Source: Ichthyophis bannanicus (taxonomy: Eukaryota > Chordata > Amphibia > Gymnophiona > Ichthyophiidae). Taken from it: 64,000 bases of DNA. Both the position numbers and the translations under genes were made by a program. The DNA lies in contig CM066032.1 in assembly GCA_033557465.1 (NCBI GenBank), positions 58,874,955 to 58,938,954 on the forward strand, given 5' to 3'. The number at the start of each line of letters is the position of its first letter. The stretch's first letter is position 1. The notes under the pieces were generated by a model. The model worked only from the letters and a program-made list of their open reading frames with translations, had not been told where the DNA came from and searched no databases. Of this stretch, positions 1-10,742 are shown in pieces.

Positions 1-790
1 AAGAAGAAGGCAAAGTAATTGGAAAATATGGACTTGGCAACAGAAATGAAGCTGGAGAAAGACTGATAGAATTCTGCAAGACCAATGATCTATTCATCTC
101 AAACACCTTCTTCCAGCAACATAAGCGGCGACTGTACACATAGACTTCACCCAATGGATTGTATAAAAATCAAATTGACTACATCTGTGGAAGTCAACGA
201 TGGAAAAGCTCTGTAACATCAACAAAGACAAAACCTGGAGCTGACTGTGGTACAGATCATCAACTGCTAGTATGCAAACTCAAGCTAAAGATGAAAAAGA
301 GCAAACCACTCATGAATGCAGCAAAATATGACCTTGAGAATATACCACTGGAATTTAAAGACTGCCTGCAAAATTGATTTGCTGCTTTAGATACAAATGA
401 CAGAGCTCCGGAAGAGTTATGGAATGACATCAAGAAGGTTGTGTTGGAAGAAAGCGAGAAGTCTCTACAAAAGGTGAAAAAGAAAAAACGGCCAAAATGG
501 ACGACGGAAGAAACTCTGAAAATTGCCCAGAAACGCAGAGAAGCTAAAGCCAGAGGAGAAAGAAAGAAAATCGCAGAACTCAGAGATTTCCAACGTGCAG
601 CAAGACAGGACAAGGAAAAGTACTACAATGACACTTGCAAGGAAATAGAAACAGAAACTATTAGAGGAAGAACAAGATTGGCTTTCCTAAAGCTACGAGA
701 GTTAAAGAAAAAGTTCCAGCCTCGAATTGGAATGTTACAAGATGCTCAAGGTTCTATGTTGAATGATGCTGAGAAGATCAAGAAAAGGTG
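1..790 (+). pseudogene. RTE endonuclease C-terminal half and linker (broken)
   Basis: The APE-type endonuclease nicks target DNA to prime reverse transcription. Visible are GNRNEAGERLIEFC (about 38-80), an IDYI core (about 172-183) and the DCGTDHQLLV motif (about 243-272) that carries the catalytic Asp-His pair of the family. A lysine- and arginine-rich linker follows at 441-790. In-frame stops after the YT codons near 139 and near 375 break it, so no active enzyme is encoded. The N-terminal half lies before the window. Confidence 0.8.
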
Positions 791-827
791 AAAGAAATAT
801 ACAGAGTTTTTATATGATAAAGATCAA

Positions 828-1750
828 GTGGACCAACAGCCGTTTCAACCTGTACCTTATGATCGGGAACCATTGGTGATGAAAGAAGAAGTTGAAGCAG
901 CATTGAAAGCCTTATCAAAGAACAAAGCACCAGGCATTGATAGCATTCCCATAGAAGTATTGCAGCAATCTGATGCAGCTGTTACCATACTTACAAGGCT
1001 CTGCCAAGAAATATGGAAGACAACATCATGGCCAACTGACTGGAAAAGATCTGTGTTTATACCAATTCTAAAGAAAGGTGATCCAACTGACTTTGGAAAT
1101 TATCGCACAATCACTCTGATCCCACATGCCAGCAAGATTCTACTGAAGATTATTCAAAAAAGACTACAACCATACCTGGAACAAGAACTACCTGAAGTGC
1201 AAGCAGGGTTCAGGAAAGGGCGAGGAACAAGAGACATCATTGCGGATGTGAGATGGATCCTTGAAAAGACTAAAGAATACCAAAAGGATATCTATTTGTG
1301 CTTTATCGACTATAGCAAGGCTTTTGACTGTGTAAACCATGAAAAACTCTGGGCCACATTAAGAAGCATGGGTATACCAGAACATCTGATCGTTCTTTTG
1401 CGCAATCTGTACATTGATCAAGAAGCAACAGTTAACAGAACAAGGAGAAACAGAATGGTTTAAAATAAGCAAAGGTGTAAGACAAGGCTGCATACTTTCC
1501 CCCTACCTGTTTAATTTATATGCAGAACAAATCATCAGAGAAGCAGGATTGTATGAAGACAACAGAGGTGTGAAGATTGGTGGAAGACTCATCAACAACC
1601 TTTGCTATGCTGATGATACTACATTACTGGCTGAAAGTGAAGGTGATCTGAAACATTTGCTTCTCACAATCAAAGAACATAGTCTCAAAATGGGCCTGCA
1701 CAAAGATCATGACAACTGGCATAATCAACAGGTTCATCGTTGAAGGAGAA
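828..1750 (+). pseudogene. RTE reverse transcriptase core (frameshifted)
   Basis: Reverse transcriptase domain. Motifs in order are APGIDSIPIEVL, the NYRTITLI block, QAGFRKGRGT, motif A CFIDYSKAFDCV, the GVRQGCILSPYLFNLY block and motif C CYADDTTLL with both catalytic aspartates. A frameshift near 1436 moves the reading frame just before the GVRQG block. A second break near 1690-1710 has removed residues between the RT core and the thumb region. Confidence 0.87.
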
Positions 1751-2317
1751 GAAATTGAAATTGTGAACAACTTTAACCTACTTGGATCAACTATCAATAA
1801 AGAAGCAACAAGCAGTCAAGAAATCAGACGACACATTGCTCTTGGCAGAATGGCTATGAAAGACCTAGATAAGATTCTCAAGAGCAGAGATGTCTCTCCA
1901 TACAAAGATTCGACTTGTTCAAGCCATGGTATTTTCAATAACATCATATGGATGTGAAAGCTGGAGAGTGAAAAAGACAGACAGGAAGAAAATTGATGCC
2001 TTTGAATTATGGTGCTGGCGGCGAATACTGTGTATACCATGGACTGCCCAAAGAACAAACCAGTCGGTACTAGAGGAGATCAAACCTAAGCTTTCTTTAG
2101 AAGCTCAGATGACAAGACTTCGACTTTCATACTTTGGACACATCATGCGAAGAGAGAGATCATTAGAGAAAGACATCATGCTTGGCAAGATAGAAGGTCA
2201 ACGCTAAAGAGGAAGGCCAGCAATGAGATGGATCGATACAATAACAGCAGCTACGGGTACCAGTCTGTCAACAATGAGCCGCCTGACTGAAGACCGAACA
2301 AAATTTAGGATAGCTAT
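1709..2317 (+). pseudogene. RTE ORF2 C-terminal domain, interrupted
   Basis: Region after the RT, typical of RTE elements: FNLLGSTI, RRHIALGRMAM, KSRDVS, then after a frameshift near 1890 AMVFSITSYGCESW, FELWCWRRILCIPW and YFGHIMRR. The line runs on past a stop near 2207 through RGRPAMRWIDTIT and ends in codons for RIAI at 2317, exactly where the LTR-like insertion begins; it continues at 3788. Confidence 0.82.
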
Positions 2318-3787
2318 TGTCACCACCAGGTGGGCAGGCTGCCACCTAGGGTTGCAGATCTGTGTCTGATGGTGATTAAGTAGTTGTGAACACGAATGGT
2401 TTAAGGTAAAAGGATTTATTTCCCCTCCCGGGGTCGGATTCTTCAGGTAATATAACACAATACGCAAAACAAATAAGCCATACTTTCAGGCAAAACACAA
2501 AGGAAATTATAACAGCTTTTTTTTGCTTCTTAAAGTAAAGAGTAAACGTTAAACAGGCAAAACTCAGCACATAGCTTTCATATGAGCCAAACAGCACTCT
2601 TCACTGATAGTGTTTTCCCTCCACACTATACAGCCTTTTGACTAGCGAAAAGACGTCACTTTATCAGAGAAAATCAATGTGCAGTCCATTGGGTCACTAT
2701 CAAATGAACATTCACTGACTGTATCAGTGACCATAGGCTCCTGCATACATTCAGAATTGTCTGAGTTCTCCTTGCCACAATACTTCTGCCAGTTCCCTTG
2801 TAATGTGCCGTCACAGAGTCTCTCTGCACAACTTCCTCTAGGGCTGGAATAACAGCTACCGTATTCCTCGGTGTTTGGGAGAGAGGGAAGCCACCATTCA
2901 GGGTTCTTAGAGTTTAATTCCTTCTGGCAGGTTCTACCCTTGGAACATTTATAAGCTCTGGCTTCAGGCTTTGCAAAAGAATATTCTTCTCCCCTATTAA
3001 CACCACGTTTAAGCCTGCGGGGTTTTCTCTGAGGCTTAGGAACTGCTACTATATCTTCCTCAGACATGCACACATCTTCAGGGAAATACCTTTCTCTCTC
3101 TGGGGTTGTTAACTGCTCTCTCTTCAGCTCGGTGCTCAAATCCCTTGGCTGGGTGTTACTGCCCTGCCCCCACCTAGGATTTATCACACGAGGCTTCTCA
3201 GCGTTAACCCTGCAGGTATTTCTTTTATCAGCAAACTTTAACTTCCTACCAGAGACATTCTCCAGGCTACAGCTCTCAAATACATACTGTTTGTTTTTAG
3301 GCTTCCAATCACTCCAGTTGGAACGTTGCCTCTGAGCTCCAAACAGCTTGCAATCAGCAGAACACTTGCAACTGTTCTCTGACCTCACGGGCTGCCTTCT
3401 CCTGCAGTGCTCTGGGTAGTTTCTGTGGTGAACCTTTCCTGGTTCTGGCTCTGACTCACGTCCTGGGTCAGAGTCTGAAACTCCTCCTTCTTCCTCTAGG
3501 TCAGCTGGTTCAGCTAGTTCTCCTCTTTCTCCTCGTTCCACTCCATCTAACTCTGTATTTCCTGCATAGCTCTTATAGTGGCTATAAGCTCTTCCCCTTT
3601 CCAGGTGCACGCTATTAGGAATTGGGGAATGTTTCTCAGCTGGGCTTATTTGCAAACCCCGTGGCTGGGTTTGTTTATGTCGCCCCTGACAACTGCTGCT
3701 CACATGGCCTGCCTGCCTGTCAGCTTCAAGACTAGAACTCAGTGAATCCTGTGTTTTTAAGGTAGGAAATGGAACTTCTTCATCACA
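2318..3787. mobile_element. LTR-like insertion (1470 bp) in the RTE, TGT...ACA ends, 4-bp CTAT duplication
   Basis: The RTE reading line is cut at CTAT (2314-2317) and restarts with the same CTAT (3788-3791). Removing the insert and one copy restores an uninterrupted RTE 3' end, so the boundaries are firm. The insert starts TGTCACC and ends ATCACA, which gives the TG...CA ends of a long terminal repeat. An AATAAA signal lies on the minus strand near 2415-2425, about 100 bases from that strand's 3' end, and favours minus orientation. It is best read as a solo LTR or an LTR-ended non-autonomous element. Its family is not identified. Confidence 0.75.
2642..3703 (-). CDS. 353-codon ORF inside the LTR-like insertion, function unknown
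   Basis: Long uninterrupted frame filling most of the 1470-bp insertion. The protein is hydrophilic, rich in Glu, Arg, Lys, Ser and Cys, with an acidic EEEGGVSDSDPG stretch and a second acidic CMSEEDIVAV segment. It shows no clear membrane segment, RT, integrase or protease motif. Scattered cysteines do not form a CCHC knuckle that I can recognise. An open frame of this length in repeat DNA could be coding, or chance in a GC-balanced LTR. I do not recognise the family and assign no role. Confidence 0.4.
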   Translation of the reverse strand: MSSSCQGRHKQTQPRGLQISPAEKHSPIPNSVHLERGRAYSHYKSYAGNTELDGVERGERGELAEPADLEEEGGVSDSDPGRESEPEPGKVHHRNYPEHCRRRQPVRSENSCKCSADCKLFGAQRQRSNWSDWKPKNKQYVFESCSLENVSGRKLKFADKRNTCRVNAEKPRVINPRWGQGSNTQPRDLSTELKREQLTTPERERYFPEDVCMSEEDIVAVPKPQRKPRRLKRGVNRGEEYSFAKPEARAYKCSKGRTCQKELNSKNPEWWLPSLPNTEEYGSCYSSPRGSCAERLCDGTLQGNWQKYCGKENSDNSECMQEPMVTDTVSECSFDSDPMDCTLIFSDKVTSFR

Positions 3788-3951
3788 CTATCCAGAGGGT
3801 CGCCATGAGTCGATTCCGACTCAACGGCACTTAACAACAACAGAAAACCTTACAAAAATTACTCAGGACCTATAGAGAAAATCTACCATACCATAACATC
3901 AACTTCCAAAATGCACATAAGGAGCATACCTGGAAAAGAGCAGCACTCTAA

Positions 3952-4345
3952 GGGGGCCTGTTTACTGAAGTGCTTTAGGCTTTTGCAGCTAACGTGGCAA
4001 AAAAGTGCAGATAAAATGGCCTTAGCTGCAAAAGCTGTGTGTAATCTACTGGAAGTGTGCACAGCATTTCCTCAACAGATAATGCACCAAAATTGCAGAG
4101 AGCGTGCCCTGACAGCACCATGGATGCACACAATGCCACCCATCGATGCCCACAGCAACCATTCATTGCTCACAGACCCATTCTCTGCCCATAGCCCACC
4201 CACTCCTGCAGATGATGCAATTTCTGCAAATAACACAGAAGATGGCTGCATTATCTGCAGTTTCCCTGCATTATCTGCTAATGCACCCAGATAGCATGCA
4301 CTATCTGCTGTGTTAACAGTTATGCCAGCTCAGTAAACCTCCTCC
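3952..4345. mobile_element. 394-bp non-autonomous Harbinger-like element (MITE)
   Basis: It begins GGGGGCCTGTTTACTGAAG and ends in the approximate inverse CAGTAAACCTCCTCC, and is flanked by TAA at 3949-3951 and 4346-4348. A 3-bp TAA/TTA duplication and G-rich TTTACT-containing ends are characteristic of PIF/Harbinger elements. The inside holds CTGCA-rich degenerate repeats and no transposase. Short open frames across it are incidental. Confidence 0.7.
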
Positions 4346-5540
4346 TAAATAGTTTTATTGCAGTGGGCCCTAGAATATCTATACACTTAGGGGTATGTTT
4401 ACTAAAGCGCAGTAAGATAGCAGCAGCAACGTTAACGCGCAGTAACATTTCCGGCCGTGGTAACTCTCTCAGAGGGTGGAGAGAAGGCAGAGAGAAGGGG
4501 TCAACGGGCGGGGAGTGGGCGGGGAGAGGCTCCTGCTACACTAACAGTGGAACACAAAGGCCCAAACATTACCGCGAGTGAAAACCTGTCAGTAGATGCA
4601 CATTTGCAGGAGAGAGAGACCATTTCAATGTCAGCAATGTAGAACACAGACAGGGAGCCCAAAACCAGTGATAGTAGTGACCATTTGCAGCAACAGCATA
4701 GTGCCCAGGTATGACAGGGCACCCATGGTGATGGTGCAAATGGGGCAAAGGGGGCTGAAGGCGGGACATGCAGTGGTGGCAACTGGGGCACAGGGTGGAC
4801 TAGGCTGTCGCCTAGGAACACAGAAACTGGAAATCAGCATGACAGTGTCTGATCAAGGTCAAAATGCCCAGTACTCTGTGTACCACAGTGTCCATCCAGG
4901 GGACACGTACCCAGCAGGTACCCCAAACATCACACAGGAACCACAATGCCCGTAATGGGGCCAGCAGTGCACATCTGGGGACCACTCTAACAAGGGTCTA
5001 CGGACCTTCCCCAGGATAAGTCACAAACTGTCCGTAAACCCAGCAAAATGAACACCCATTATCACAGCCCCTGGTAAGGCAGTACAGGGTGTGACCACAC
5101 GTTGGGTGAAATAGGTAATGGATACACCGGACCCGCATTGCATGCCCCAGCCTGACCACAGTCTGCCGGCAGAACACAATCAATCAATCAGGTCCACCCT
5201 AGCCAATTGTTGCCAGATCATACACCGCACACCCCACAGCCATCTCACCCCCATGTGGAAGTGACAGAACAGTGGCAGGCGGTGATGGGGGGGAACTGTG
5301 GATGTCCATGTATGCCACCGCACCCCAGACCTTGAACCTAAGCACCCGCCTACCATAATAGTGGATGGCCTGGGACTGCACACATCCAGCACCGACAGTA
5401 TATGGGCATGTCAGCATGGCAGGGGGGGTGCCGGTGGCGGTGGCACCTGCCTGCAGCGGACCAAGGTCATGACCTGTCCCAGTGTGCCGTGTGCAGTACA
5501 ATAAACAAGGTCTGGCTAAGAAAGAGCAAATGTAGCCCCA

Positions 5541-5645
5541 GGGACTGCACTGCCTCTATGGCAACAGTGTGGTGCAGTACACATAGCCAGTGTGTCCTGG
5601 AGCAGAGGGTCACAGGTTCAGGTCCCAGCTGTGGATGCTGCAATG
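5541..5645 (+). repeat. tRNA-like module in giant element copy 1
   Basis: It contains a TGGTGCAGT A-box-like stretch and a GGTTCAGGTCCC B-box-like stretch about 45 bases apart. The same module occurs in the other two giants at 38463-38570, 38930-39040 and 55284-55385. It lacks a full cloverleaf and an acceptor stem, so it is a fossil of a tRNA-derived sequence and not a tRNA gene. Confidence 0.5.
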
Positions 5646-6737
5646 CATGTCCCTACAATTTACCCACATTGCAGATACAACATCAACATGTGCAATCCCA
5701 AAAGCATCAGCCAACAGGAGTGCAAAGATCCACACACACAAGCCCCACTAACCAAAACTCCATGGAGAGTCTGGCTGTTTGCACTGGCTCAGAGCAGCAG
5801 TTATCAGCAGAACCCACAACTAGTTCTTGCACCCCTTAGCAATGCCTGCACTGTGATTGGGACCAGTGTGGCAGTCAGGTTTGCCAACCAACCCTATCTT
5901 TGCACAATGCCGCAATAGGAGTGGGTGAGTGCATGTCCATCCATAGTGGTGTGGCGTCCTACTCTGCATTGGGCCCACAAAACGTACACTGTTGCCTGTG
6001 CCAGCCTGCAAATCTGCATACTGAGGAGCAAGGTACTGTGGGTATGGCCCAGAGAGAGCGGATCAGGAAGGATGCAACTGCAGTGGTGGTAGGGCAATGG
6101 CTGGGACACTGTAGTGCCCAACCACCACCTGCATGAACAAGGTGGCCACAGCACATCTTGCTGGGAGGACACGCTCACCCTGACCGAGCAGTGACCATGG
6201 CATGGCTATGTTCCTACATAGTATATGTCTCAAGTGATATATGTGTGCCCCTTTTCTGGAGGCCCTATCACTGAGGCACCTGCTGGGTGTCTGTGCCATA
6301 CAACCCAAGTCTGGATGCGCATAGTTCCTCTGTGAACATGCAATATAGACTGGCTAGCGGACTGTCTGCAGTTAGTTTGTGCATGGCTGGAACACCGGGC
6401 GGGGTGCAGCAGGTATAGTCTGACTGTGCCTGCTTCTGGTGAATGTCAGACCATGATTGGAGGCAGCGGAGGCTCCCAGTACTACTGTTGGTCTGCCAGT
6501 GCCCTAGCAACAGGTCCAGATCTGGTCTAACCCCCTCCCCCCCCCCCCGATGACATCCACAACCTACGGTGCCTTTGGTCAAGGTACCTTAAGGACTGTA
6601 AGATGCATCAGGTTGACAGGTATGAGCTCTAAGGTAGAAAACCAGATGTAACCCTAAAACTGGAGAGAGCAAAAGGAAAGACAACGAACAGGTAGTAAGG
6701 TACCTCACCCTGTCTACTGCAGTGTGCAGGTTATGTC

Positions 6738-6935
6738 AAGATGCAGAACTGTGGCGCTACATGCGTTGCAGTGCCGCAGATGTACAACACACACAATAAT
6801 GCATGTGAAGAGAACATCATGCGTGTTATTGTGTGCACTGCACGTCTGCGGCACTGCAACGTGCCAACGGCAGAAAAACGCACGTTGCTGGCGCTAATGC
6901 ACATTATTCCGCGTGCTACAGCTGTGTCGTGCTGC
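6738..6935. repeat. Imperfect inverted repeat inside giant element copy 1
   Basis: The segment around 6760-6800 (GTTGCAGTGCCGCAGATGT, then ACACAATAATGCATG) returns in inverse order at about 6818-6865 (CATGCGTGTTATTGTGTGCA, then CTGCGGCACTGCAAC). It would fold into a long hairpin. It is probably a small fold-back element or an internal palindrome of the giant; the exact limits are uncertain. Confidence 0.5.
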
Positions 6936-7767
6936 AGCGCACATAGTAACATGACCATTCTGCATCATGAGGCCCCGCTCTAAACACAGCAGACAACATG
7001 GCAGCACGGTCACAAAAACCACCTTTCACGCTAGCTGAGTGTATTTAGTATTTAGTGGTATACTGCTGATGTACATGGCCAACCTGAGCTCACATCTTTG
7101 AATGGTGGCAGCTGTCTGTGTGCCAGTCATCTGCCACCTCACAGGGAGCTACTGGTTTACATGCATACATTCCCTTTGGTGGAACATATTTGCATGGTGC
7201 TTGTTGTGGTTGTTTGGGATAGTGGTTACAGATGTGTGTTGAGCCACCATTTTCCTTTGCTTTTCTTTTCTTGTGTTCTGCTAACCTTACTATACAATGG
7301 CTGCAGCTTTGTCACTTCTCCACACACCCTTCCTTCTCTTCACTGTGCACTACAGTGTGCCCTCCATGCAGCATATCCGTCACATATTAGCTGTTACATA
7401 TGGTCCCTTTCTCTGGGCTGTCTGGGTGGGCAGTTGGCTCACTGGTTTGGTATTGGTGTTGGTGAGCTGCGTTTGGATTCTTCAGAATACCAGTTTGATT
7501 CTCACATGCTCCTTTTTGGATCTCCCTCCCCATTTTGACCTTGTACACACACCATCGACACGGCTGGCCCTTCAGACTGGCCCCTGATGCCCTTTCAGTT
7601 TAATTTCTTTACTCTTCTGCATGCTGTTTTCACTGCATACCATTTGATGGTGTGTGTGCATGTGTTTATCTGTGGCTCACGTCTCACTTACAGACTGCAA
7701 TATCAGCTGCCTGTGGTCTACGGCCTTACACTTATGGCTCCGTTTCTCAAATGGCACCATGTTTGCA

Positions 7768-9725
7768 CATAAGAACATAAGATATGCCATACTGGGTCAG
7801 ACCAAGGTCCATCAAGCCCAGTATCCTGTTTCCAACAGTGGCCAATCTAGGTCATACGTACCTAGCAGTTTTCCCAAGAGACACAGGTTCCCAAATGCTT
7901 GTACTGGGTCAAGCACTGATATCCTGGGTCCCTTCTTAATAATGGTTTATGGACCTTTCCTCCAGGAACTTGTCCAAACCTTTTTTAAACCCAGTTACAC
8001 TAACAGCTCTTACTACATCCTCCGGTAACAAATTCCAGAGTTTGATTACACGTTGAGTGAAAAAATATTTTCTCTTATTTTTCTTAAATAGTTTATCCTG
8101 TAGCTTCATTACATGTTTAGTCTAGTCTTTCTATATTCTGATAGCGTAAACAATCGATCTACGTTTACCCTTTCCACTCCATTCATTAATTTATAGACCT
8201 CTATCATATCTCCCCTCAGCTGTCTCTTTTCCAGGTTGAAGAGCCCTAACCTTTGTAGCCTCTTTTCATAGGAGTAGCCTTCCATCCCCTTTACCATTTT
8301 GGTGGCTCTTCTCTGTACCTTTTCTACTAACGCGATATCCTTTTTAAGATATGGCGACCAAAATTGCACACAATATTCAAGGTGCGGTCGTACCATGGAA
8401 CGATACAGAGGCATTATAATATCCTTTGTTTTATTTTCCATTCCATTCCTTTCCTTATGATACCTAGCATTCTATTTGCTTTCTTGTTTTAACATGTTAT
8501 CCACAATGACTCCTAAATCTTTTTCCTGGGTGGTGGTTCCCAATGTGGAACCTTGCATCGTGTAACCATAGTGTGGGTTGTTCTTTCCTAGGTGCATAAC
8601 TTTGCACTTGTTCACATTAAATTTCATCTGCCATTTGGATGCCCAGTCTTCAAATTTATCCAGATCCTCCTGCAGTTTTCTACAGTCCTCTTGGATTTTA
8701 ACAACTTTAAACAGTTTTGTGTCGTCTGCAAATTTGATAACCTCACTAGTTATTCCCTTTTCCAGGTCATTTATGAATATGTCAAAAAGTAGCGGACCCA
8801 GTACAGATCCCTGGGGTACTCCACTATTCACCTTTTTCCACTGGGAAAATTGGCCATTTAGCCCTACCCTCTGCTTTCTATCTTTTAACCAGTTCCCGAT
8901 CCACAATAGTACACTGCCTCCTATCCCATGACTTTTTAGTTTTGCCAAATGTCTCTGATGAGGGACCTTGTCAAAGGCTTTCTGAAAGTCCAGGTACACT
9001 GTATCAACCGACTCACCTTTGTCTACCTGTTTATTCACACCTTCAAAAAAACATATCAGACTAGTAAGACAAGATCTTCCTTGTCTAAAGCCATGTTGGC
9101 TGTCTCCCATTAGGCCATGAATATCTACATGCTGTGTAATTTTGTTCTTTATGATGGTTTCTACCATTTTCCCCGGTACTGACGTCAGGCTCACCAGTCT
9201 GTAATTTCCCGGATCTCCCCGGAACCCTTTTTAAAAATTGTCATTATATTGGCGACCCTCCAATCTTCAGGTATTACAGATGATTTTAATGAAAGTTCAC
9301 AGATTACTAATAGCAGGTCTGAAATCTCATATTTCAGTTCCTTCAACACTCTTGGATGTATACCATCCGGTCCAGGTGATTTGATACTATTCAGTTTATC
9401 AAATAGTTGTAATACATCTTCCCGGTGTAGCGATATTTCTCTCAATTCCTCTGCAGTATCACTTTTAAATACCACTTCAGTCTTGGATAACATCCCTGCA
9501 TCTTCCTCAGTAAAGACCGAAGCAAAGAATTCATTCAGTCTCTCCGCTATAGCCTTGTCTCCTCTTACTACCCCTTTTACCCCTGTATCATCTAATGGTC
9601 CAATTGACTCTCTCACAGGCCTTTTGCTATGAATGTACTTGAAAAAGTCTTTATTTCGTGTTTTTGCTTCCGTAGCAAGTTCCTTCTCAAATTCTCGCTT
9701 TGCCTGCCCTAAGTGCATCTTCTAC
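7768..9725 (-). mobile_element. CR1 LINE, 5'-truncated, inserted in giant element copy 1
   Basis: Read on the minus strand, the element runs from the linker before the RT at about 9725 to a 3' end at 7768 that carries the phrase GACCCAGTATGGCATATCTT and a short TTATGTTCTTATG repeat tail, the hallmark 3' end of CR1. The 3' UTR is followed inwards by the C-terminal ORF2 region and the RT. The same subfamily occurs at 32615-33775 and 47808-53395. Confidence 0.9.
8109..9718 (-). pseudogene. CR1 ORF2 reverse transcriptase (broken)
   Basis: Minus-strand RT fragments: FFKYIHSKRPVRESIGPLD, the SPGPDGIHPRVLKEL block, then after a frameshift near 9195 the VSLTSVPGKMVET block, QHGFRQGRSCLTSL, motif [27 protein letters not shown] and motif C KFADDTKLF. 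Another break near 8472 precedes the C-terminal [19 protein letters not shown] region. Both motif C aspartates remain, but stops and shifts disable the copy. Confidence 0.88.
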
Positions 9726-9971
9726 TGCCTGCGTGCCTTTGATTGCAACCCCTTTGGATGCGCTGCTGCTTCCCATCGGCTGTGACGTTAACGCACATTA
9801 GTTGTCCAGGGCGCCCTATACCGCACATTAAATGGCCAGGGCGCCCTGTACCACGTGTTACCGGACCAGGCTTGCCTTAACGCCGCACCGCCCACTTCCT
9901 TATATGGCATCAGTAACATTACCGGTGCACTTAACGCCGGTAACATTACTGCGCTTTAGTAAACATGCCCC

Positions 9972-10619
9972 TTAGTCAGAGAACCAAACAAGCCGGATTA
10001 TTCTCAGTTCTTACATAGAAACTTCATGCTAACAGAATACCTGGCCTTGGTCACACATTGAGAATATAGATAGATCCTCACCAAGCATAAAATAAACTAT
10101 GTAGTCAAAAATTAAATTGAAAAACCTAAAAATGCAGGCTGCATGTAATACAACACCAGAGAAACAGACAGTGCTGCAGATGTCCCTGTACTGTGCAGCT
10201 TATAAAGATAAAATATGTACAGCCCAATATGCAAAGGGGTTTATCTGGTTAGCAGGACCTGAGGGATACTCAGTGACACTGACCAGCCAGTGCTGCAGAA
10301 TATCCGTCGTCTCAGCACTTAGCTGGCTAGCAGAAGTTTTCAGTCCATTACCCAGCTAAGTGCCGTATAAAGTCAGATCATCTCAATAACTGTCCTAACT
10401 TTACGTCATTTCAGCTATCCAGATAGCGGCTGAATATTGCTGCAGTCTGGAAAACTTGTGACAGCCAGTACTGGAACAACATATTCAGAACCAGAGGATA
10501 TCCTGATTCTGAATATCTAGCTTCATTTTTGACCATGATGGTCAGGTGCTTTTAAAATGCTGGCCGTCACAGATTTAATATCAGGCCTGTGAAGTCCAAA
10601 GACAGACATATTCTGATCA
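9972..10619. other. Unassigned intergenic or intronic DNA
   Basis: No gene is seen. About 10230-10620 has the look of a degraded non-autonomous transposon, with recurring words such as GCTGAATATTGC and CTGAATATC, but I could not find matched ends. A short frame at 10117-10359 shows no recognisable domain. Confidence 0.4.
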
Positions 10620-10742
10620 CTAAACTGAAAATAAAATACAATTTTCTACCTTTTGCTGTCTGGTCAGTTTATTCTCTAACCTGCTGATCCATGTTTCTGC
10701 TTTCTGCTTTCTTCATCTTCTCTTAATTCAGCCTCTAGTCCA

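Larger units (their letters stand above)
1..3843 (+). mobile_element. RTE-clade LINE, 5' end beyond window, split by an LTR-like insertion
   Basis: Non-LTR retrotransposon read from its endonuclease domain to its 3' end. The protein order is APE-type endonuclease, linker, reverse transcriptase and the RTE C-terminal region with the phrases YGCESW and FELWCWRR, which are typical of the RTE/BovB group. The coding line stops at 2317 and resumes at 3788, where the last codons read through VAMSRF to a terminal run of AACAACAACA near 3843, the usual RTE 3' end. The 2318-3787 block between is a separate insertion. Several frameshifts and stops make this a dead copy. Confidence 0.88.
4390..9971. mobile_element. 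Giant non-coding Harbinger-ended element, copy 1 (with CR1 inside)
   Basis: Terminal inverted repeats of about 27 bp: GGGGTATGTTTACTAAAGCG at the left, and its inverse with CGCTTTAGTAAACATGCCCC at the right. It is flanked by TTA at 4387-4389 and 9972-9974. Without the CR1 at 7768-9725 it is about 3.6 kb. Left and right ends align with copies 37408-42600 and 54107-58049: all share a GGAG-rich block about 80-130 bp in, then the AAACCATTTC...CAGCAATGTA stretch, and a CGCCCACT...TATGGCA block near the right end. No transposase is visible, so it would need enzyme from elsewhere. Confidence 0.78.

Noticed and set aside
3911..4294. 127-codon plus-strand ORF
   Set aside because: It lies almost wholly in the 394-bp TAA-flanked MITE and is made of its CTGCA-rich repeats.
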